Below, piece after piece: positions 35,729-44,046 of a stretch of 54,931 bases of DNA (positions within the stretch are counted from its first letter, which is position 1; each line of letters starts with the position of its first letter). The notes below the pieces were generated by a model, which saw only the letters and a list, made by a program, of their open reading frames with translations, was not told where the DNA came from and did no database searches. Source of the stretch: Streptomyces turgidiscabies Car8 (GTDB lineage Bacteria; Actinomycetota; Actinomycetes; Streptomycetales; Streptomycetaceae). Position numbers and translations under genes: made by a program. Location of the stretch: the NCBI RefSeq assembly GCF_000331005.1, contig NZ_AEJB01000648.1, positions 1-54,931 of the forward strand. The letters are read 5' to 3'.

Positions 35729-36370
35729 TCAGTCGTCGTACGCGTCGTGATGGCGCACGCTCTCGCCGTCCGCGTCCGGTCCCAGGGGCATGAGGTCCAG
35801 GAAGCCGGCGGCCGAGCCGAGGCCTTCCAGGCCGCGCCCGTACGCCGAGTACGTGTGGAAGACCCGGTCACGGTCGCGCAGGAAGCAGCTCACGCCGGAC
35901 CGCTCGACGACCTCCCCGGCGCTCTCGGACGTCACCAGGAAGTCGCGGTTGAAGTCGTTGCCGTACGACGAGAACCACGGCACCGTCCACCCCATCCGCG
36001 CCTTGAACGGCAGGATCCGCGTGTACGGCGCCCGGGAGACGACCGCGAAGGAGGCGTCGCGTGCCCACAGGTGCGCCAGGTGACCGACGTGGTCGAGGAA
36101 CTCGGAGCAGCCGGGGCAGCCCTCGTCCCACTCGGGGGCGAACATGAAGTGGTGGACGACGAGCAGGCGGCGGCCCTCGAAGAGGTCGAGCAGGGTCGCC
36201 TTGCCGTCGCCGCCCTCGAACACGTACTCCTCGTCGACCGCGACCACGGGCAGTTCGCGCCGCTCGGCGTTCAGCGCGTCACGCGCGCGCGTGACGACCT
36301 CCTCCTTGACCAGCAACGCCTCGCGTGCCGCCCGCCATTCGTCGCGCGAAACGATCCGCGGAAATGTCAT
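35729..36370 (-). CDS. DUF899 family thioredoxin-like protein
   Basis: A 213-residue DUF899 protein. It has the thioredoxin-like core RRLLVVHHFMFAPEWDEGCPGCSEFLDHVG with a CPGC redox pair (about residues 83-86), then FAVVSRAPYTRILPFKARMGW, WFSSYGNDFNRDF and FLRDRDRVFHTYSAYGRGLE, all typical of the family. It is predicted to be cytoplasmic; a disulfide reductase or peroxiredoxin-like role is plausible but unproven. ATG 36370 lacks a strong ribosome site. It lies 121 bp downstream of the amidohydrolase gene on the same strand. Confidence 0.9.
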   Translation of the reverse strand: MTFPRIVSRDEWRAAREALLVKEEVVTRARDALNAERRELPVVAVDEEYVFEGGDGKATLLDLFEGRRLLVVHHFMFAPEWDEGCPGCSEFLDHVGHLAHLWARDASFAVVSRAPYTRILPFKARMGWTVPWFSSYGNDFNRDFLVTSESAGEVVERSGVSCFLRDRDRVFHTYSAYGRGLEGLGSAAGFLDLMPLGPDADGESVRHHDAYDD

Positions 36371-36491
36371 CGCCCCTCCAGTCCCCGTCGCGGAACGGTC
36401 TGTTCCCAGGGGTTGGACCGGTGGGGCACGCGAAACTCATCGGAGCCGGCGAAAAGACTTCAGGTGTTCAGAGTTGTCAGGTGTGCACGTT

Positions 36492-37856
36492 TCATGTGCC
36501 GTACTCCTGGATCCGTCTGCCGTGGCTCCGGTCGACGAGCGCGGGCAGCCGCTCCCCCAGCTCGCGGACGATTTCCGGCACATCGAGGGTCAGGAGCTCG
36601 CGGTCGCGCATGAGGACGCGGCCGTCGACGATCGTCGTACGGACGTCCGAGGAGCGGGCGCTGTGGACGAGGGTGGCGGCGAGGTCGTGCACGGGCTGGG
36701 TGTGCGGCCCGGTGAGGTCGACGAGGATGATGTCGGCCTTCCGGCCCGGCGCCAGGCTCCCGATCCGCTCGCCGAGTCCCACCGCCCGTGCGCTCTGCAG
36801 CGTGGCGTGGTCCAGTGCCTGCCGGGAGGTCAGCCAACGGGGGTCACCCTCGGTCGACTTCTGGATCAGCGAGGTGAGTGCCATGGAGTCCCACACGTCG
36901 AGCGAGCTGTTGGAGGCGGCGCCGTCGGTGGCCAGTCCGACGGGGACGCCGATCTCGCGCAGGGCACGTACCGGGGTGGTGGTGGGCCAGGCGAACCTGA
37001 GGTATCCGCGGGGCGCGGTCGCCACGGCCGTACGTCCGTTGGTGCGCTCCAGGACGGGGAGGTCACGCTCGATGACGCCGGTGCCGTGGGCGATGAGGAC
37101 GTCTAGGTCACCGGTCAGGACGCCGGTACGGGCCAGGACCTCGATCGGGGTGAGACCGTGCCGGGCGAGACTGGCGTCGGTCTGGTCCCGGTTCTCGGCG
37201 GCGTGGATGTGCACGGACAGGCCGTGGGTGCGGGCGAGGTCTGCGGTGGCGGCGAGGTCGGTGTCATCGACGGTGTACGGGGCATGCGGGGCGAGGGCGG
37301 TGGTGATACGGCCGTCGGCGCCGCCCCGGTGCCGGAGCGCGAACTCCAGTGACCTCTCCCGCCCTTGCGGCCCCTGCGAGGAGAAGTACGCCTCTCCGAG
37401 ATGCGCCCGCGTCCCGCACTCCTCGACCACCGCGGCCACGGTGTCCATCGAGAAGTAGTGGTCGGCGAAACAGGTGACGCCGCCGCGGATCATCTCGGCG
37501 CAGGCGAGCCGCGCGCCCAACTCCACGTCGATGTCGGTGAGGTTGGACTCGATCGGCCACACGACGTCGTTGAACCACTCCTCGGTGGGCAGGTCCTCGG
37601 CGATCCCGCGCAGCGCCACCATGGGGGCGTGCGTATGGCAGTTGATGAGCCCTGGCATGGCCAACTGCCCGCGCGCGTCGATGCGTTCGACCGCGTCCGG
37701 GAGGTCGACTCCCTCGCCGATCGCCTCGATGATCCCGCCGCGTACGACGATCGAGGCGTCCTCCGTGAACTCGATCGCGTCGCCGGCGCCGGTGTGGCGG
37801 AGCGCGGTGCAACCGGTGATGACGAGATCCGCGGGGGCGGCGGGAGAAGGCGTCAT
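36492..37856 (-). CDS. Amidohydrolase (MTA/SAH or chlorohydrolase-type deaminase)
   Basis: A 454-residue TIM-barrel amidohydrolase. Metal ligands are visible as NCHTHAPM (His-x-His near residue 67), HIHAAEN, LIAHGTG and ATDGAASNSSLD with the catalytic Asp. This motif set fits the SsnA/TrzN/MtaD group, which includes 5-methylthioadenosine/S-adenosylhomocysteine deaminases and guanine deaminase-like enzymes; the exact substrate is not fixed. The residue after AH is GTG where MtaD usually has CVH/GVW, a mild deviation. A TACGGT box ends 6 nt before ATG 37856, so the mRNA is probably leaderless. Confidence 0.88.
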   Translation of the reverse strand: MTPSPAAPADLVITGCTALRHTGAGDAIEFTEDASIVVRGGIIEAIGEGVDLPDAVERIDARGQLAMPGLINCHTHAPMVALRGIAEDLPTEEWFNDVVWPIESNLTDIDVELGARLACAEMIRGGVTCFADHYFSMDTVAAVVEECGTRAHLGEAYFSSQGPQGRERSLEFALRHRGGADGRITTALAPHAPYTVDDTDLAATADLARTHGLSVHIHAAENRDQTDASLARHGLTPIEVLARTGVLTGDLDVLIAHGTGVIERDLPVLERTNGRTAVATAPRGYLRFAWPTTTPVRALREIGVPVGLATDGAASNSSLDVWDSMALTSLIQKSTEGDPRWLTSRQALDHATLQSARAVGLGERIGSLAPGRKADIILVDLTGPHTQPVHDLAATLVHSARSSDVRTTIVDGRVLMRDRELLTLDVPEIVRELGERLPALVDRSHGRRIQEYGT

Positions 37857-37926
37857 GCGGCCACCGTACGGCGCGGTCGTGCCCTGGGCGGCGCCAACCG
37901 TGGGAACGGGCGGGCACCGGTCGGCG

Positions 37927-39861
37927 TCAGCCGGCGAGCGGCCTCTCGCCGGCCTCCGGAACCCGCGTGCGCAACCCGGCACGCTCGCGCCGCACGGCGA
38001 GTTCGTCCAGGAGTTCGGTGAGGTGTTCGGTGTGCCGACGGGTGAGGTGTCCGGTGTCGTCGAGGTGTACGGCACAGGCGGTCGCAGTGTCGACAATGCG
38101 TTCGAGGGTGGCGGCGACCTCTTCCGTTCCCTCGGTGTGCCGTGCCAGCGCGGGCAGTTCGGCAGCGGAGTGCGCGATGGCCGTACGGGCCTCGGCGAGC
38201 GCGCGATACGCCTCGCGACGCAGCATCCAGCGCGCGTGCCGGTCGTCCGAGCCGCTCATCACATGCTGGAGGTAGTCCTGCGCGGCCTCGGCGGCCCGCG
38301 TCAGCCGCGCCCGTACGCCCCCGCCCCGCTGCCCGGGCATGGGCAGATGCCCGACGATGAGTACGAGGGCACAGGCGACCAGGGTCTCCAGGATCCGGTT
38401 CCACGACGCCTGGGGCTCGCCGCCCACCATCACCAGGGCGAGCACGAGCACCGTGACGACGGCGGTCTGGGCGGCGAAGTGCCGGGTGGCGACCGGGATC
38501 AGCGCGCCGCTCACTGCGACCAGCGCGACGAGCCCCTCGGGCCGCGGCAGTACGGCGGCGAACCCGGCGAAGACGACGGCCCCGAGGACCGTCCCCGCCG
38601 CCCGGCACAGGACACGCGAGACGAGCGGTCCGAGGTCGGGCTTGACGAGGAAGACGGCGGTGGCCGGAATCCAGTACCAATGGGCGTGGTGCGTGGCCTG
38701 CGCGACCGCCGCACCGGCGCCGAAGCAGAGCGCCACCCGCAGCCCGTACTCACGCCCACCGGAGTCGACAGCCGTGCGGAGGAGGGTCGCGACGCCACGG
38801 CGCCGGGTGTGCAGGTCGTCTGTGTCGCCGCCCCGGTCGAACGCGTCGGCGGCGTGCAGCAGCGCGTCGTCGAGGGCGCGCAGCCCCGGCGCGGAGCGGG
38901 CCGGGGCGGGCAGCGGCCCGGTGTGCGTGTTGGTCCGTACGGCGGCGGCGAGACGCCGGGGCCCTTCCGCCACGCGCGCGTGGAGGGCGTCTCCGGTCCA
39001 GGCGAGGGCTGTCGCGGCCTCGGCGAGGGGCAGCGCGGCCGCGTACTGGGTGCGCAGCCGCCGCTCGTCCGCGGAACTGGCGTACTGACGGATCCGGGGT
39101 CCCCCGAGCGCGTCCTGGGCCTGGTCGAGCGCGGCGGTGAGGGCCACGCGCCGGGTACCGGCCTCGTCCGTACCGGCGGCGTCGAGGAGTCGGGCTACGG
39201 CGTCGTACACGTCGGCGACGGCGGTACGTTCCCCGTCGAACCGGAAGTCACCGGCGCTGCCTCCGGGGGTGGGCAGCGCGAGCCGCAGGGTGAGCAGCCA
39301 GCCGGCGCCCGCCAGGAAGACCAGCGCCCGTTCCCAGCCCGGCTCGGGCAACGGCATCCCGGCCCCGATGGCGGCGGCGACGAGCAGTTGCGTACCGGCG
39401 CCGGACGCGACGGGCCCGATGGCGCTGATACCGCCCGCCAGAAGCCCGAGGCCGGTGAGGAGAAAGGTCAGCGGCACGGCTCCGAACTGCTGTCCGGCGT
39501 ACGTCCCGACGACCAGCCCGAGGGCCCCTGCGGACGCGGGCACGCCGAGCCGCCTGACGGAGGAACGCCGGCTGCCCGGCCGGTCGTTGATCCCGGCGAG
39601 CATGGCACCGAGCGCGGCGACGACGCCGAGGGAGGTGCGGTCCGACAGCACACCGGCCAGCAGCAGCGGCCCGGCGGCCAGCGCACCCCGGAGGACCGCG
39701 CTCCAGGGAACGGGGCCGCGCTGGGCGCGGAGGGTGTGGGCGAGCCAGGGCGGCAGGGCGAAACGCGGGCGCGTGCTGCTGGGGCGTGACACAGAGCTCC
39801 TGTCGGGCGAGGGCTGGGGTGCGATGCCTTCGGGCGACGTCGGCCGGGCTGTGGTGTCCAC
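37927..39861 (-). CDS. FUSC family membrane protein (aromatic acid exporter-like)
   Basis: A 644-residue membrane protein of the FUSC/YccS/AaeB superfamily. It has two blocks of six short hydrophobic helices (about residues 55-200 and 375-520) separated and followed by large, mostly helical cytoplasmic segments. The second block has HHAHWYWIPATAVFLVKPDLG then VLCRAAGTVLGAVVFAGFAAVL, the FUSC signature. Relatives export aromatic carboxylates or affect fusaric acid resistance. GTG start at 39861. It lies 70 bp upstream of the leaderless amidohydrolase gene. Confidence 0.88.
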   Translation of the reverse strand: MDTTARPTSPEGIAPQPSPDRSSVSRPSSTRPRFALPPWLAHTLRAQRGPVPWSAVLRGALAAGPLLLAGVLSDRTSLGVVAALGAMLAGINDRPGSRRSSVRRLGVPASAGALGLVVGTYAGQQFGAVPLTFLLTGLGLLAGGISAIGPVASGAGTQLLVAAAIGAGMPLPEPGWERALVFLAGAGWLLTLRLALPTPGGSAGDFRFDGERTAVADVYDAVARLLDAAGTDEAGTRRVALTAALDQAQDALGGPRIRQYASSADERRLRTQYAAALPLAEAATALAWTGDALHARVAEGPRRLAAAVRTNTHTGPLPAPARSAPGLRALDDALLHAADAFDRGGDTDDLHTRRRGVATLLRTAVDSGGREYGLRVALCFGAGAAVAQATHHAHWYWIPATAVFLVKPDLGPLVSRVLCRAAGTVLGAVVFAGFAAVLPRPEGLVALVAVSGALIPVATRHFAAQTAVVTVLVLALVMVGGEPQASWNRILETLVACALVLIVGHLPMPGQRGGGVRARLTRAAEAAQDYLQHVMSGSDDRHARWMLRREAYRALAEARTAIAHSAAELPALARHTEGTEEVAATLERIVDTATACAVHLDDTGHLTRRHTEHLTELLDELAVRRERAGLRTRVPEAGERPLAG

Positions 39862-40161
39862 CGTAGTTCGGGGCGGTGGAGGAGATGGGACGCAAGTATT
39901 TCGGGGATGTGACGGTCTGCGGGAAACCCGCGTTCTTTATGAACGCAACGACGATGCGCCCAGCGGTTCGAGGGGTGGATGTGACCTGTCCCGGGCTCCG
40001 GGTCGACGACCATGACCCGTCGGCGCGGATCGCCCTCGCCGCGTCCCGCCACATGGGCGGTCGCCAGCTCCCACGGGCGGCTCGGGCGATTGTCAGTGGT
40101 GGGCGCTTCAATGAGAGGTGTCGTCACAGAGCGTCACGACCGAGCTACGGGGGAGGTAGTC
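39862..40161. other. 300-bp divergent intergenic region
   Basis: Region between the FUSC gene and a plus-strand hypothetical. It holds a partial DNA-damage promoter motif (see 40090) and the ribosome site GGGGGAGG for the plus-strand gene. A 105-codon frame beginning ATG 39876 after GGAGGAG is open but overlaps this promoter and shows no protein-like pattern; it is not called. Confidence 0.4.
40090..40112 (+). promoter_or_regulatory. Partial DNA-damage promoter motif before the RGWT gene
   Basis: TTGTCAGTG is perfect and followed after 8 nt by TTCAAT in place of TAnnnT. Orientation and distance (about 45 bp from the predicted start) fit a promoter for the hypothetical gene at 40162. Confidence 0.4.
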
Positions 40162-40863
40162 ATGGATTGTCATGCCGGCGATCGGGGCTATGAGGACAGT
40201 CGGGATCCGCAGAGCTCACAGAGCGGTGATCGTCATGAGGAGGACGGGCAGCGGTACGTCTCCTCGGCGGGACTGCGGGCTCGCGGGTGGACCGGCGGAA
40301 TGGTGCACCGGCTGCTCGGGGCACCGGACCGCCTCAGCGTCAATCCGCGGCTGAGCGCGGCGCCGCAGGTTCGGCTGTACCGCGTCGAGCGGGTCGAGAC
40401 GGCCGAGCGGACCGACGAGTTCCGGAGGGTGGCGGCATTCTCGGCACGGCGATCGGAGGCGGTGCGGAACGCGGTACGCCGTCGGCGCCTGGAGGTTCTG
40501 GAGCGCATCAGGACCGAGCCGATCGAGGTACCGCGGCTGGATCCGGGCAAACTCGCCCTGCGGGCGGTCGAACACCGGGCCCGGCGCGAGGCGGCGGCCG
40601 GCTGTCGGATCGAGCTGGCCGACGACGACTCCGCGCAGGACACCGGTCGCGTCCATCGCGCTTCTCTCGCCCCCTGGAAGGTCGACTACCTACGGCACCG
40701 GATGAGTCACTACGACGGGCTCCTGGACGGTCTGCCGGGAGGCGAGCGGGACTCCGGCCGGAAGGAAGCCACGGAACTGCTCCGCCGGCGGATCTGCGCG
40801 GCCATCGCCGAGGCGTACCCGCCGCTTGAACAGGAGTGCGAGAGGCAAACGCGCGACCAATGA
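40162..40863 (+). CDS. Hypothetical protein with RGWT-LLG-PD N-terminal module
   Basis: A 233-residue protein with no assigned function. Residues about 33-75 have the pattern LRARGWTGGMVHRLLGAPD-x6-NPRLSAAPQVRLYRVERVE, a helix-turn-helix-like module seen in many uncharacterised bacterial proteins. The rest is highly charged and helical with many Arg/Glu pairs (AFSARRSEAVRNAVRRRRLE, LALRAVEHRARREAAA), suggesting a nucleic-acid-binding or coiled protein. ATG 40162 is supported by GGGGGAGG 5 nt before it. A partial DNA-damage promoter lies upstream, so a stress role is possible but unproven. Confidence 0.8.
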   Translation: MDCHAGDRGYEDSRDPQSSQSGDRHEEDGQRYVSSAGLRARGWTGGMVHRLLGAPDRLSVNPRLSAAPQVRLYRVERVETAERTDEFRRVAAFSARRSEAVRNAVRRRRLEVLERIRTEPIEVPRLDPGKLALRAVEHRARREAAAGCRIELADDDSAQDTGRVHRASLAPWKVDYLRHRMSHYDGLLDGLPGGERDSGRKEATELLRRRICAAIAEAYPPLEQECERQTRDQ

Positions 40864-40948
40864 GCGGGTCCACCGCCAAGGTGAATCCCCAGGTGAGATC
40901 CCCTCCCGGGCCGGACATGCGCCCTGCCCACGTCCCTACGCTCCGGCC

Positions 40949-41911
40949 ATGGAAGATGATCTCGCCCTGCGCGTGCACGAACGTCTGGCGGCGTGCCCCG
41001 GCCTGCGCCCGGTCGGGGCCGCCGAAGGACACCGGTTCGGCCTCTGGGACCTGGCCTCACTCGCCGAGGGCGCCCTCGGCGAGTGTGCCGACCCGGACTC
41101 GCTCACGGCTTCGCACGAGAAGCGGTTGCGCCTTCGGCTGGGGGCGACCGGGCGGGAGTACGCACACAACGACGACTACTGCAGGAGGTACTGGATCGGG
41201 GACCCCGCCGAGGACAAGAAGGGCGGGCGGCCGAGGGGACCGCTCGGAACGGTCGCCGTGGACACCTGGCCGAGCGGCGTGGGCTCGCTGCGCGTCTCGT
41301 CGCTGTACGTCCATCCCGTCGCCCGGCGACGCGGCCTCGCCTCGTCGACGCTGGACACCGTGTACGAGGCGTGCCGCGCCGAGGGTCTGCACGGCTTCCG
41401 GCTCGACACGTGCTGGACCTGGCAGCGCAGCGTTCGCTACTACCTCAACCGGGGCCTGTGGGTGACGTCGTGGAAGCACGCGCTGGGGCTCGCCCGGCTG
41501 TCGTACCTGCCCCGGTACGAAGTCAGCGAGTCCGAGGGCGAGTTGACGTTCCTGGTGACGGATCCGGAGGCGTGCGCACCCGGAGCGACGGCCCCGCTGC
41601 TCGTCGCCGATGCCGTCGACGGACGGTTGCGGCTGCGGGAGACCGAGCAGTACGCCCGTACCCGCGACGAGCTGAACGCCGTCCGTCACTACGCGCGGTC
41701 GACACTCGCGCTGCATCTCGCCGTGCGCGGGCTGCCGTTGGTGAGAGGGGAGGAGGAGTGGGCCGAGGCGCTCGCGGGCCGGTGGTGCGACATCGGCGAC
41801 CCGGAGGGTCTCGCGCGGAAGATCGAGACCTTCGAGAAGGTGGCACGCGACGACGGCTGGCGACTGACAGGCCTGTACGGCCGCCGGCCGTCCCACTCGC
41901 GCGGCGACTGA
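40949..41911 (+). CDS. GNAT family N-acetyltransferase
   Basis: A 320-residue protein with a GNAT core: VSSLYVHPVARRRGLASSTLDTVYEACRAEGLHGFRLDT contains the acetyl-CoA pyrophosphate-binding R-R-G-x-A loop (about residues 116-124), and SVRYYLNRGLWVTSWK gives the typical motif B. The N-terminal 70 residues and C-terminal 130 residues are extra and not recognised. The substrate is unknown. A TACGCT box ends 6 nt before ATG 40949, so the transcript is probably leaderless. A strong hairpin follows at 41987. Confidence 0.85.
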   Translation: MEDDLALRVHERLAACPGLRPVGAAEGHRFGLWDLASLAEGALGECADPDSLTASHEKRLRLRLGATGREYAHNDDYCRRYWIGDPAEDKKGGRPRGPLGTVAVDTWPSGVGSLRVSSLYVHPVARRRGLASSTLDTVYEACRAEGLHGFRLDTCWTWQRSVRYYLNRGLWVTSWKHALGLARLSYLPRYEVSESEGELTFLVTDPEACAPGATAPLLVADAVDGRLRLRETEQYARTRDELNAVRHYARSTLALHLAVRGLPLVRGEEEWAEALAGRWCDIGDPEGLARKIETFEKVARDDGWRLTGLYGRRPSHSRGD

Positions 41912-41986
41912 CACCTACCCGCGCTCACCAGCGACACGGACGGGCCGGACATCGGACGCCGTACGACCACAACAGCGCGCCAACGA

Positions 41987-42020
41987 CGGAAATCCGGGTG
42001 CGCAGACACCCGGATTTCCG
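41987..42020. terminator. Very stable stem-loop between GNAT and RidA genes
   Basis: CGGAAATCCGGGTG and CACCCGGATTTCCG form a perfect 14-bp stem with a 6-nt loop, 76 bp after the acetyltransferase stop. It is symmetrical with no T-tract. It is most likely a terminator; RidA's own start follows 95 bp later. Confidence 0.75.
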
Positions 42021-42114
42021 CATGATCGGCGGGTCGCCCTGCGGGCGCCCTTCGCGTCCGCGCCGTCCGTCCTCCGTCAGCCGTCCCACCACTCACCTCC
42101 CTGAGGAGCCCGCC

Positions 42115-42513
42115 ATGGTCAAGCGCGTCACCGTCCCCGGTCTGTTCCCGCCGCCCACGTACTCCCATGCGTCCGTCGTCGAGGCGGGCACACGGCTCGC
42201 GTTTCTCGCCGGCTCCGTGCCGCTGGACGCGGAGGGGCGGATCGTGGGCGTGGGCGATCCCGTGCGGCAGGCGGAACAGGTGATCGCCAATCTGGGCGAG
42301 CAACTCCGGGCCGTGGGCAGCGATTTCTCGCATGTCCTGGCGACCGATGTGTACGTCGTGAGCGGCGAGCCGGGGGTACTGGGCGCCGTCTGGGAGGTCG
42401 TCGAGGCGTCGGGGCTGTCCACCGGACCGCATTCGTCGACCCTGGTCGGGGTGGCCTGCCTCGGTTACACCGGACAACTGGTGGAGATCACGGCGACGGC
42501 CGCCGTCCCGTAA
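42115..42513 (+). CDS. RidA/YjgF family protein
   Basis: A 132-residue RidA-superfamily protein. It shows the fold pattern RLAFLAGSVPLDAEGRIVG, RQAEQVIANLGEQLRAVGSDFSHV and STLVGVACLGYTGQLVEITATA. The last segment aligns with the RidA site V-A-R, but Cys replaces the catalytic Arg, so imine/enamine deaminase activity of the RidA type is doubtful and it belongs to another Rid subgroup. ATG 42115 follows GAGGAG by 6 nt. It lies between two acetyltransferase genes on the same strand. Confidence 0.88.
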   Translation: MVKRVTVPGLFPPPTYSHASVVEAGTRLAFLAGSVPLDAEGRIVGVGDPVRQAEQVIANLGEQLRAVGSDFSHVLATDVYVVSGEPGVLGAVWEVVEASGLSTGPHSSTLVGVACLGYTGQLVEITATAAVP

Positions 42514-42557
42514 ATCCAGGTGCGTTCGGTACGGCACCTCTGGCAGGCTCCGCCCCC

Positions 42558-43040
42558 GTGACCCCCTCAGCCCCCGCCCCGAAGATCACCCTCCGCCGCG
42601 CGACGGCCGACGACGCCGGTGCCGCGGCCGAGGTGCTGTTGCGGTCCAGAACCGTCGCCCTGCCCACCGTCACCTGGCCACGGTCCGACGACGAGGTCCG
42701 CGACTACTTCCGGGACGTGGTGGTGCCGTACCGCGAGACCTGGGTCGCGGAGGCGCCGTCCGGGGCTGGGACGGTCGGCGTGATGGTGCTCGCCGGTGAC
42801 GAGGTGTCCCAGCTGTATCTGCTCCCCGACTGGCGTGGACACGGCATCGGTGACCTCTTCGTCGCCCTCGCGAAGGAACGCAGCCCGGGCGGACTGACCC
42901 TGTGGACCTTTCAGGTCAACAAGCCCGCCCACCGCTTCTACGAGCGCCACGGCTTCGTCGCCGTCGAGCACACGGACGGCCATGAGAACGAGGAGCGTGA
43001 GCCGGACGTGCGGTACGTCTGGCAGCCGAACCGCACATAG
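42558..43040 (+). CDS. GNAT family N-acetyltransferase
   Basis: A 160-residue GNAT. Core pattern: ITLRRATADDAGAAAEVLL at the N-terminus, VSQLYLLPDWRGHGIGDLFVALAKER with the R-G-H-G-I-G acetyl-CoA loop (about residues 95-105), and FQVNKPAHRFYERHGFVAVEHTDG as motif B. The substrate is unknown; small amines or antibiotics are acetylated by relatives. The GTG start at 42558 lies 45 bp after the RidA stop, so they may be cotranscribed. After it, 286 bp (43041-43326) contain no gene I can support. Confidence 0.88.
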   Translation: MTPSAPAPKITLRRATADDAGAAAEVLLRSRTVALPTVTWPRSDDEVRDYFRDVVVPYRETWVAEAPSGAGTVGVMVLAGDEVSQLYLLPDWRGHGIGDLFVALAKERSPGGLTLWTFQVNKPAHRFYERHGFVAVEHTDGHENEEREPDVRYVWQPNRT

Positions 43041-43326
43041 GGGCGGCGGGCCCGGGCTCACCGCCGTGCGTCGCGGGCCAGGTCGAGGGCGCGACACCTG
43101 CTGCTGTCCGGCCGGCGGCCCGCCCCGGCAGGTGCCGTCGGACTCGCCCGACCGTCCGATCCACGGCCGGGCGTCGAACCGCGCGTGCCGGTGACCGTCC
43201 CGGACGGCCTCCCCAAGCCCCGGAGTCCGCCGTCACGCCGCCCGCTGCCCGCGCCCATCACCCGCCGAGCGGCCCCGAGAGCACCTCACAGGCACCCCGG
43301 AACTCCCGCCCCTGAGCCCCGCCCCC

Positions 43327-44044
43327 TCACTCCGCCGGTCGTCCCCACCCCCGCCTCTTGGGCAACGGCTTCGCATAGCTCCCCGCCCGGCTCGTCGTCA
43401 GTCCCAGGGTGACCAGTGACTCCGCCAGCTTGACCGCCGCGCCCACCCCGTCGACCACCGGCAGCCCCAGCTTCTCCCCCACCGCCCGCTGCAGACCGGT
43501 CATCCCGGCGCAGCCCAGGACCAGTACCTCGGCCCCCGCCGCCACCGCCCGCTCGGCCGCCGCGACGAACGCCTCCTCGGTGCGCCGGTCGTCGCCGAGT
43601 TCGAGGACGCCGAGCCCGGTGCCGACGACGGCGGCGCAGTTCCGGCCGACGCCGGCGGTGTCGAGGCTGTCCTCGATCTGGCCGCACGAGCGTTCGAGGG
43701 TGGTGACGACCCCGTAGCGCCGCCCGAGCAGACACGCGAGGTGCGCGGCGGCCTCGGTGATGTCGACGACGGGTACGTCCATCAACTCCCGCACGCCCTC
43801 CCGCCCGTGCTCACCGAACCCGGCCATGACGACGGCGTCGCAGGGACCCTCGTAGGTCCGCAGGGTGTCGAGGACGGCGGCGGCCGAGAGATAGCTGTCG
43901 AGCCAGCCCTCCGCCGACTCGGGGCCCCACGCGGGGGTGAGACCGCGCACGGTGGTGCCCGGGCCTGCGGCGGCCCGGGCACCCCCGTTTACAGTTCTCG
44001 GTCATCGTCCGCGTCGTGTTGCAGTTGGTGACGACGATCCGCAC
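43327..44044 (-). pseudogene. Hydantoin/Asp-Glu racemase family gene with a frameshift
   Basis: The coding sequence is split. From GTG 44044 it reads VRIVVTNCNTTRTMTENCKR, the typical family start, then leaves frame at a run of five G (43982-43986). Removing one G restores a continuous 238-residue protein (RGARAAAGPGTTVRGLTPAWGPES...) with VVMAGFGEHGREGVREL, VVDITEAAAHLACLLG and VLVLGCAGMTGLQRAVG, containing both catalytic Cys/aspartate-type regions. It begins 2 bp after the NCS1 permease stop, so they form an operon, presumably for hydantoin, allantoin or nucleobase use. The defect may be a real mutation or a sequencing error. Confidence 0.8.
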
Positions 44045-44046
44045 GC

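Noticed and set aside
36470..36485. TTGTCAGGTG, resembling the damage-promoter element
   Set aside because: Has an inserted G, no -10 box at 8 nt and no gene in the right direction.
39876..40193. 105-codon plus-strand frame in the FUSC/RGWT gap
   Set aside because: Good ribosome-like GGAGGAG but overlaps a promoter motif and lacks coding bias.
43041..43326. Search for a gene or terminator in the 286-bp GNAT/racemase gap
   Set aside because: No frame with coding bias; imperfect GC-rich repeats only, no convincing stem.
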